A stretch of 43,733 bases of DNA from CAZXSK01 sp964642855 (GTDB lineage Bacteria > Planctomycetota > Phycisphaerae > SM23-33). The stretch's first letter is position 1. Each line of letters starts with the position of its first letter. The notes below the pieces were generated by a model, which did not search any database, was not told the origin of the DNA, and saw only the letters and a list, made by a program, of their open reading frames with translations. Position numbers and translations under genes: made by a program. Below, one piece after another: positions 26,501 to 31,891 of this stretch. The stretch covers positions 1 through 43,733 of the forward strand of contig CAZXSK010000035.1 of assembly GCA_964642855.1 (NCBI GenBank), given 5' to 3'.

Positions 26501-26628
26501 GCAAGCAAAGCCGAGGTGGGAATCAGCAGGCCCAGTGCAACTGCGCTCAGCCCCACTGCGGTGCGCACACCGCCACGGAGGCCATTGCGTGGATTGGTTG
26601 GATCGATCAAGGAGAACTCCCATTTCAT
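23521..26628 (-). CDS. Hybrid histidine kinase: ABC-substrate-binding sensor, two PAS, HK, receiver
   Basis: A 1035-aa membrane sensor. Start ATG 26628 is preferred over TTG 26667 because the predicted transcription start lies near 26676. After an N-terminal signal/anchor (TAVGLSAVALGLLIP), residues about 45-330 match the ABC-transporter substrate-binding-like domain (NVLILNSYHLGFDWTDDEVEG, PIVFCGINDPALA) used by some kinases as periplasmic sensor. A transmembrane helix follows (about 365-390), then PAS domains (about 405-515 and 530-650). The kinase core has AGGIAHDFNNLL (His672), an N-box VVMNLLTNASDAL and ATP-lid glycine motifs including GRGLGLAAVLGIV. The C-terminal receiver has phosphoacceptor Asp968 (AVLLDMTMP) and KPFQY. 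Histidine kinases with this core (AHDFNN) are widespread; it is divergent from the clock operon. Confidence 0.9.
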   Translation of the reverse strand: MKWEFSLIDPTNPRNGLRGGVRTAVGLSAVALGLLIPTSALLADSASPNVLILNSYHLGFDWTDDEVEGTMEVFAERMPAATVYVEYLDTKRHLPEEVFSSMYRLLGDKYEPNAFDLLLATDDNALKFLEQYGRKLFGQIPIVFCGINDPALARSPSLAPATGIVEKLDVVKTLTLARDLQPQLQRVFVVSDDTPTGRAQEQVVREASSQLPDLTFEYLDGNSLTTDQLSRRIRGLEDGDVVLLTVWLRDATGRYVDYPRRFPELFGGAPVPVYGLVDLWLGYGIMGGKLNSGRWHGRRAAEMAVTILQGTTSPEEIPIEGASVNPYMFDYRQLERFGIDPGDLPPDSQVVHQPVSLMEVYWDTILAAAGVILLLVVAILILAGSIVKRRQAQQAMQRSERNYRILVDSATDLVCRCDADARLEFASPSMIRLAASGRSDLPARLTSMVHPDDRQEFLQATREAARPPYSARVECRIADDGDWRTIQWALTGLTGPRSEVEGFTAVGRDVTEARRSERELRLAHERLSFHLLNTPLGFIEWDSEFRVTHWSPRAEKIFGWSKQEVRGRKLGDWRFVHEDDAKEVTERAGELMRGGRVHMQNRNYTRSGDVVHCEWFNSALLDDDGNLVSILSLVLDVTERVEAQRDREQLESQIQHAQKLESLGVLAGGIAHDFNNLLVGILGNADLALEDLSEVAPARTTVSEIRRAALRASELTNQMLAYSGKGRFVIQPVDLNEVMSEMSHLLRASISKNATLRLAPAKDLPPVEVDIAQIQQVVMNLLTNASDALQDESGVITLASGVIDADDDYLATTYLDEDLTPGRYVYLEVCDTGCGMDEETRTRVFDPFFTTKFAGRGLGLAAVLGIVRGHRGAIKVYSEPGSGTTIRVLLPASEESEPVAVGEDPADDQHEPVDGGTVLVADDERTVRDVAAAMLERSGFEVIKAGDGAEAVDLYRQSPDRIDAVLLDMTMPNMNGERAFTELRRLDPDVRVVLASGYNEQDATNRFAGKGLAGFIQKPFQYKELVRRIRTAIRN

Positions 26629-26682
26629 CGGGCCCGGAAGCAGGCCCGAGTCTGGCGAACAGTACAAATACCACTTCCGTGC

Positions 26683-26712
26683 ATTCTAGCATTATCCGGC
26701 CAGACGAGGTAA
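26683..26712 (-). promoter_or_regulatory. Candidate promoter of the divergent hybrid kinase
   Basis: Minus strand: -35 TTACCT (26712-26707), 18-base spacer, -10 TAGAAT (26688-26683). The predicted start is near 26676, about 48 bases before the ATG at 26628. Confidence 0.45.
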
Positions 26713-26752
26713 CCCAGAAAAACGGGAAGAGTCTCCCCAATTTACTGCAAAC

Positions 26753-26782
26753 TGGACACCAGCCAGCCGGTGAAGCTAAGAT
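26753..26782 (+). promoter_or_regulatory. Candidate promoter of the clock operon
   Basis: -35 TGGACA (26753-26758, five of six consensus), 18-base spacer, -10 TAAGAT (26777-26782). The start would be near 26789, giving a 35-base leader to the ATG at 26824. It is back-to-back with the promoter at 26683-26712; an imperfect dyad GGGA...TCCC (26724-26737) lies between them and could be a regulator site. Confidence 0.45.
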
Positions 26783-26823
26783 CCATACAGCCGGAAGTTC
26801 CTCCCCAGGCAAGGCGAACAGAC

Positions 26824-28908
26824 ATGGACCCCAACACCGATTCAGCGATCGGCCGGACCGAGGCAATGTCTGCGGGAGCAGGCAGGCGGATCCGGGTCCT
26901 CCGGGCGGCGCTCGCCGCGCTCGTCGTGTTGGCGGCCTGCCTTGCCGGTACATGGTGGCTGGCCGATCGGCTCGCCTCAGGACGCGATCGCCACACCGTC
27001 TCCATTGCCCGGCAGCGGAGGGAATCGCTTCGCCAGGCGTTCGCCCGATATGTTCTTGCTGCGCAAGTACTTCATCGCGAGCTTCAGGGCCGGCAGGTCG
27101 AGAACGCCGCGGTAGCGATCCGCCGTGTGCAGGAAGACCACCCGGCCGTGGTGGGGATACTGCAAATCCGCCTGGTCGACGGGGGAGGCCTGGAGATCCG
27201 GAATATCGCCGCCGAGGCGGGTCCCGGTCGGTGGGTCCAGGCCGGGGGAGCAAGCGCGTGGGGTCCTGCCTTCCGGCAGGCGGGTGAGCATTGCGGCAGG
27301 CCTGTGGGGGTTGCGCCGTTGGCTGGCCCGCAGCGCGGGAGAATCGTGGTATTGTCCTGCCCTGTCGATTCCGGCGATCCTGTCGCCCTGGGGGTGGAGA
27401 TTTCTCCGGCTGGCATTCTCGATGAGGTCCTCGCCGGCGAGCAGGCAGTGTCTTGGCGGACCGCGCTGCTGATGGAGTCTGCCGCCGGGAGCCTGCTTCT
27501 GGTTTCGTCCGGCGATCGGGCCGGCCTGGACGATGGTTCCGCCACGTCCGCCGGCGGGGCCGTGGAAGGGTCCGCCGACCTGGCGGGCGTATCGTTTCGG
27601 GTGGTCACCTGGCCGGTATCGGGCGGAGATCGGTTCCTCGCTTCTCCGAAGAACGTAGCCTTGGGGGGGATTGTGCTTGGGGTTCTCGCAGCGTCGGCGA
27701 CGGGGCTGGCGGTGTGGCAGAGGTCGATTCTTGGCCGTGTCCGGTCCCGGGCGGGGAACATCGAGTCGATCGCCAGCCAGCTTCGCCAGGCGGTGAAGGT
27801 CAGCCGGGAGACCGAGGAGCGTTTTCGGGCAGCAGCGGAGGGAAGCCTCGATGCCTTCTACCTTCTTCAGGCGGAGCGCGACGAAGGTGGCGACGTGATC
27901 GACTTCCGGATCACCTACGTCAATCGCAGGGGGCTGGACTCGCTGCACAAGGGCGCCGACGAGCTGGTTGGCGAGCGGCTTTGCGAGGCGTTGCCCGTCA
28001 ACCGGACCGGCGGGTTCTTCGAGAAGTACAAGCGCGTGTTCGAGACGGGAGAGTCGCTGGAGGAGGAATTCCCCATCTCCGAGCCGTATGTGAAGGCACG
28101 CTGGCTGCGACACCAGGTGGTTCCGCTCGCCGACGGCGTCGCCATCACCAGTCGGGACGTGACCGAGCACCATCGCGCCCACGAGAAGCTGAGTCGCACG
28201 ATGCAGGAGCTGCGCCGGTCGAACGAGGCGCTCGAGCAGTTCGCGCACATCGCCTCGCACGATCTTCGCGAGCCGTTGCGGAAGATCTCCTCGTTCGGAA
28301 CGTTGCTGTCCCGGGAGCTGGGCGATTCGCTTCCCAGCCGGGGCAGAGACTTTCTGGAACGCATCCAGGACGCAGCGGGGCGGATGGATCGCATGACCTC
28401 GGCACTGCTGGAATATGCGCGTGCGGGGAGCAGCGATCGGCTGCTGGAACCGGTGGACATGCGCCGACTGGCCGAGCAGGTCGTAGCCGATCTGAGCATT
28501 GCCATTCGCGATGCCGATGCGCGGGTCACCATTGGCGAGCTGCCCGAAGTCGAGGGCGATAGGGACCTGCTGTATCGGCTGCTGCTGAACCTTGTGAGCA
28601 ACGCCCTGAAGTTCCGCAGTCCGGAACGTGGGCTGGAAGTGGAGATTGCCGGGGAAGTCCGTGGAGGCCGGGCAGAGCTGAGAGTGCAGGACAACGGGGT
28701 GGGGTTCTCGGCGGATGAGGCCCGTTTGATCTTCCGGCCTTTCCATCGGTTGAAGCAGGCTCCGCAGGTGGAGGGCACGGGAATCGGTCTGGCGATCTGC
28801 CAGCGGATTGTCGCGTGGCACGGGGGAGGGATCGAGGCTTTGGGGCGTCCGGGAAAGGGCGCGACGTTCACGGTTTGTCTTCCCGGGGCCGGGGGGGCCG
28901 GTGGCTGA
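26824..28908 (+). CDS. Membrane PAS histidine kinase, first gene of clock operon
   Basis: A 694-aa sensor kinase. ATG 26824 is preferred; an in-frame GTG at 26770 would lie upstream of the predicted transcription start. Helix 1 (about 25-50) and helix 2 (about 278-298) bracket a ~225-residue periplasmic domain with no recognised family. A linker coiled coil and a PAS domain (about 330-448, ending ITSRDVTEHH) follow. The H-box is FAHIASHDLREPLRKI (His479), the phytochrome/PAS-kinase type. The ATPase has LLLNLVSNALKF (N), VQDNGVGFS (G1), IFRPFHRL (F) and GTGIGLAICQ (G2), so it should be active. It has no receiver; the receiver-KaiA protein encoded 96 bases downstream is the obvious candidate partner. 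Unlike cyanobacterial SasA it lacks a KaiB-like sensor. Confidence 0.9.
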   Translation: MDPNTDSAIGRTEAMSAGAGRRIRVLRAALAALVVLAACLAGTWWLADRLASGRDRHTVSIARQRRESLRQAFARYVLAAQVLHRELQGRQVENAAVAIRRVQEDHPAVVGILQIRLVDGGGLEIRNIAAEAGPGRWVQAGGASAWGPAFRQAGEHCGRPVGVAPLAGPQRGRIVVLSCPVDSGDPVALGVEISPAGILDEVLAGEQAVSWRTALLMESAAGSLLLVSSGDRAGLDDGSATSAGGAVEGSADLAGVSFRVVTWPVSGGDRFLASPKNVALGGIVLGVLAASATGLAVWQRSILGRVRSRAGNIESIASQLRQAVKVSRETEERFRAAAEGSLDAFYLLQAERDEGGDVIDFRITYVNRRGLDSLHKGADELVGERLCEALPVNRTGGFFEKYKRVFETGESLEEEFPISEPYVKARWLRHQVVPLADGVAITSRDVTEHHRAHEKLSRTMQELRRSNEALEQFAHIASHDLREPLRKISSFGTLLSRELGDSLPSRGRDFLERIQDAAGRMDRMTSALLEYARAGSSDRLLEPVDMRRLAEQVVADLSIAIRDADARVTIGELPEVEGDRDLLYRLLLNLVSNALKFRSPERGLEVEIAGEVRGGRAELRVQDNGVGFSADEARLIFRPFHRLKQAPQVEGTGIGLAICQRIVAWHGGGIEALGRPGKGATFTVCLPGAGGAGG

Positions 28909-29004
28909 AATCGCCGACTGGGTGCTTGCCGCTACTGTTGGATTCTGCTAGTTTTCTGATCTGTGTTGAGATGGAATAAGAGCAGGCCTAGGGTTTGATC
29001 GGGT
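28909..29004 (+). promoter_or_regulatory. AT-richer gap with weak promoter-like elements before the receiver-KaiA gene
   Basis: This 96-base gap is noticeably less GC-rich around 28936-28985 than its flanks. TTGCCG followed 17 bases later by TAGTTT, and TTGAGA followed 17 bases later by TAGGGT, are weak sigma-70-like pairs. It may supply separate expression of the receiver-kaiB-kaiC genes. No clear ribosome site precedes the ATG at 29005. Confidence 0.25.
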
Positions 29005-29940
29005 ATGAATCCCGGCAGGGTGGACATCTTGGTGGTCGAGGACGACCCCGATGACGTGATGCTCCTCGAGGAGATGCTGCGTCGTCGTGGAACGGTCGTT
29101 CGTATCGGCCAGGACGAGTCGGAAAGCAGGGGGAATTCTCCTGATGGTTCTTTCGGCGGGGCTGTCTTTGCGCTCGATCCCCAGCTGGATCTGGCCCATG
29201 CCCTTGCCCGGCTGAGCGACCGCGCCTACGAAGTGGTGCTGCTGGATCCGGGTCTGCCCGACAGCCAGGGCATGGAGACAGTCCGATCGATTTTCGAGCG
29301 TGCGCCGGATGTGCCCATCGTGATCTACACCGGCCAGCTTGACGAAGACACCGCCGTTCGGGGAGTGGAATACGGGGCGCAGGATTACCTGGTGAAGGGC
29401 CAGGCCGATGCCGACCAGCTGGTTCGGTCGATCCGGTTCGCCCGGGCTCGGACCCGCACGCTTCGCGACCTGGAGCGATCCCGGCAGCGGGAGTTGGGGA
29501 GTCTTTCGAGGATGCTGACGGCCGACGAGCCAAGCGTTGCGGCGCGGATGCTGGGCATGCAGTCGTTGAGTGAGTCGGCGCCGGGGACGTTCAACGAGTT
29601 GGTCGGACGCTACGAGAAGCTTCTGGACAACGCGCTGGGCCAACAGGTGCATCAGACCCAGGAAGAGGTCTCGGGGAAGCTGCGGAAGCTCGCCGAGGCG
29701 ATCGGGTTTCTCAAGGGAGGCCCTCGCGACGTGGTGCTGATCCACACGGCAGCGTTGAAGCGGAAGCGGGAGATCTCCCCGACACAGAAGGTCAAAGCCT
29801 ATTTTCAGGAAGGCCGGTTTCTCCTGTTGGAGTTAATGGGCGATCTGGCTTCCTTCTATCGCAGGTATGCGATGGGAGCGTCCCGGAGTAGCCCCGCGGC
29901 GTCCGATCGCCCGGAAGACTCAGAAGCGGACAAGGAGTGA
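29005..29940 (+). CDS. Receiver protein with KaiA/RsbU-like C-terminal domain (candidate KaiA analogue)
   Basis: A 311-aa two-domain protein. Residues 7-145 are a CheY-like receiver: acidic pocket Glu12-Asp13-Asp14, phosphoacceptor Asp81 (VVLLDPGLPDSQG), Thr109 and Lys131 (YLVKG) all present, with a ~20-residue Gly/Ser/Asp-rich insert (about 35-55) after the first helix. Residues 150-190 link to a helical domain (195-290): FNELVGRYEKLLDNAL, RDVVLIHTAAL and EGRFLLLELMGDLASFYRRY. This pattern (paired helices, V.IH..AL, then a long helix ending FYR.Y) resembles the KaiA C-terminal/RsbU N-terminal fold, a recognised structural superfamily. Receiver-KaiA chimeras (KaiA3 of Synechocystis) are known to stimulate KaiC. 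It sits three bases before kaiB. The KaiA-like call is by pattern, not alignment. Confidence 0.7.
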   Translation: MNPGRVDILVVEDDPDDVMLLEEMLRRRGTVVRIGQDESESRGNSPDGSFGGAVFALDPQLDLAHALARLSDRAYEVVLLDPGLPDSQGMETVRSIFERAPDVPIVIYTGQLDEDTAVRGVEYGAQDYLVKGQADADQLVRSIRFARARTRTLRDLERSRQRELGSLSRMLTADEPSVAARMLGMQSLSESAPGTFNELVGRYEKLLDNALGQQVHQTQEEVSGKLRKLAEAIGFLKGGPRDVVLIHTAALKRKREISPTQKVKAYFQEGRFLLLELMGDLASFYRRYAMGASRSSPAASDRPEDSEADKE

Positions 29941-29943
29941 CAC

Positions 29944-30228
29944 ATGGGCAAGTTCGTGTTGAAACTGTACATCACGGGGCGAACGGAGAAGTCCGAACAG
30001 GCGGTGGCCAACCTTCGGCGTATCTGCGGCAGCGAGCTCGAAGGCCAGTACGAGCTGGCCATCATCGACGTGTTGGAACAGCCTCAACTGGCCGAAGACG
30101 ACAAGATCATGGCCACTCCAACGCTGGTCAAGCAACTCCCGCCGCCGCTTCGACGGATCATCGGCGACCTGTCCGACAAGGAGCGGGTCCTGCTGGGTCT
30201 GGACCTCCAGGCCATGGACAACGACTGA
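29944..30228 (+). CDS. kaiB: Circadian clock protein KaiB
   Basis: A 94-aa protein, full length for KaiB. The ATG at 29944 has AAGGAG within the 3' end of the preceding gene, so the two are translationally coupled. It matches cyanobacterial KaiB along its whole length: KFVLKLYITGRTEKS, IIDVLEQPQLAEDDKIMATP and LRRIIGDLSDKERVLLGLDL. KaiB switches between a tetrameric ground-state fold and a thioredoxin-like fold that binds the KaiC CI ring and sequesters KaiA; the conserved middle and C-terminal segments are those involved. There is no long acidic tail after residue 94. It lies between the receiver-KaiA-like gene and kaiC, the canonical order A-B-C. Confidence 0.95.
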   Translation: MGKFVLKLYITGRTEKSEQAVANLRRICGSELEGQYELAIIDVLEQPQLAEDDKIMATPTLVKQLPPPLRRIIGDLSDKERVLLGLDLQAMDND

Positions 30229-30256
30229 GCCGCGGACCCTACAGGAGAGCCACATC

Positions 30257-31798
30257 ATGAGTGAGAAACGCCACGGCGTGACGATGGAAGAATTCGAGAA
30301 GCTCACCACCCACATGCCCGGGTTCGATCTGATCACAGCCGGCGGACTTCCCAAAGGCAGGGCGACGCTGCTATCGGGCACGTCGGGCAGCGGCAAGACG
30401 ATTTTCGCCGTCCAGTTCCTGGCGATGGGGATCCTCAAGGCCGACGAGAACGCGGTATTCGTGACCTTCGAGGAAAGCCCCGAGGACATCCGTCGCAACA
30501 CGCGAAGCTTTGGCTGGGATATCGAAGCGTGGGAGAAGGAAGGCAAGTGGGCGTTCGTGGACGCCAGTGTCGATCCGGCCAGCGATGCCGTGGAGGCTGG
30601 CTCGTACGATTTCGGCGCCTTCATCGCCCGCCTGGAGCACGCGATCAAGAAGGTCGACGCCAAGCGCGTGTCGCTGGATTCCTTCGGGGCGGTGTTCTCT
30701 CACTTCTCTGATCCCGGCGCGGTGCGGCGCGAGCTGTTGCGCGTGGGCAACGCCCTCAAGAAGTTCGGCGTTACGTCGCTGCTGACGGCCGAGCGCACGG
30801 ACGAATATGGCCCGATTGCGCGCTACGGCGTGGAGGAGTTCGTAGCCGACAACGTCATCATCGTGCGGAATATCCTGGAGAACGAGAAGCGTCGTCGGAC
30901 CGTCGAGATTCTCAAGTTCCGCGGAGCGAGTCACCAGAAAGGCGAGTGGCCTTTCACGATTCTCCGCGGCGAGGGGACAATTGTCATTCCCCTCTCGGCG
31001 ATTCGTCTGGAGCAGCGTTCCAGCAACGTACGGATCACCTCGGGGATCGAGGATCTCGACAGCATGTGCGGCGGGGGGGGGTTCTTCCGCGATTCGATCA
31101 TTCTCGTCTCGGGGGCTACGGGTACGGGAAAGACGCTCACCGCAACGCACTTTGTCAATGGCGGAGCCGCCAACGGCGAGCGCTGCCTGATGTTCGCTTT
31201 TGAGGAAAGCCACGAGCAACTGTTCCGCAATGCCAGCGGGTGGGGCATCGATTTCGAGAAGATGCAGGAGGACGGGTTGCTGAAGGTGGTCTGCACCTAT
31301 CCCGAGACAGCCGCCTTGGAAGACCACCTGATCATGATGAAGGACATGATCTCGGAGTTCAAACCCAACCGTGTGGCGGTGGACAGCCTTTCGGCGCTGG
31401 AGCGCGTTTCCACGCCCAAGGGCTTCCGGGAGTTCGTCATCGCGCTGACCAGTTACATCAAGCACCAGGAGGTCGCGGGGTTGTTCACCTCAACCACGCC
31501 GACGCTCCTGGGCGGCTCGAGCGTGACCGAGACGCACATCTCGACGATTACCGATTCGATCATCCTCCTGCGGTACGTGGAAATCTTCGGCGAGATGCGT
31601 CGAGGCCTGACGGTGCTGAAGATGCGCGGTTCGGAGCACGACAAGAGCATTTTTGAGTTCATGATCGACTCCAGCGGCATGCACGTGGGCAAGCCCTTCC
31701 GGAATGTCACGGGCATTCTCTCGGGACACCAGGCTCATGTTTCCGTCCAGGAGATGGAACGCCTGGACAAGATGTTCGGGGAAGACCCCGGCGCCTAG
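30257..31798 (+). CDS. kaiC: Circadian clock ATPase/kinase KaiC
   Basis: A 513-aa tandem RecA-fold protein with the ribosome site ACAGGAGAG before ATG 30257. CI: Walker A GTSGSGKT (41-48), catalytic Glu72-Glu73 (TFEES). CII: Walker A GATGTGKT (286-293), Glu316-Glu317 (AFEES). The phosphorylation segment reads TETHISTITD with Ser429-Thr430 equivalent to Ser431-Thr432 of Synechococcus KaiC, and Thr424 equivalent to Thr426. The A-loop region (ILSGHQAHVSVQEM, about 487-500) and a short C-terminal peptide (ERLDKMF) that would be KaiA's binding site are retained. Autophosphorylation, dephosphorylation and slow ATPase are thus plausible. A run of nine G bases at 31073-31081 encodes one extra Gly in the CGGGGFFRDS segment where other KaiC proteins have three. 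Confidence 0.95.
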   Translation: MSEKRHGVTMEEFEKLTTHMPGFDLITAGGLPKGRATLLSGTSGSGKTIFAVQFLAMGILKADENAVFVTFEESPEDIRRNTRSFGWDIEAWEKEGKWAFVDASVDPASDAVEAGSYDFGAFIARLEHAIKKVDAKRVSLDSFGAVFSHFSDPGAVRRELLRVGNALKKFGVTSLLTAERTDEYGPIARYGVEEFVADNVIIVRNILENEKRRRTVEILKFRGASHQKGEWPFTILRGEGTIVIPLSAIRLEQRSSNVRITSGIEDLDSMCGGGGFFRDSIILVSGATGTGKTLTATHFVNGGAANGERCLMFAFEESHEQLFRNASGWGIDFEKMQEDGLLKVVCTYPETAALEDHLIMMKDMISEFKPNRVAVDSLSALERVSTPKGFREFVIALTSYIKHQEVAGLFTSTTPTLLGGSSVTETHISTITDSIILLRYVEIFGEMRRGLTVLKMRGSEHDKSIFEFMIDSSGMHVGKPFRNVTGILSGHQAHVSVQEMERLDKMFGEDPGA

Positions 31799-31891
31799 CC
31801 CTCGGCAAGGGAGTGTTGTCGGGCGCCGTCCGACCTGTTGTTTCGAACGTCCGGACCGAACGGGCCCGCAGCGCGTGCCGCCTGGCTGAAC

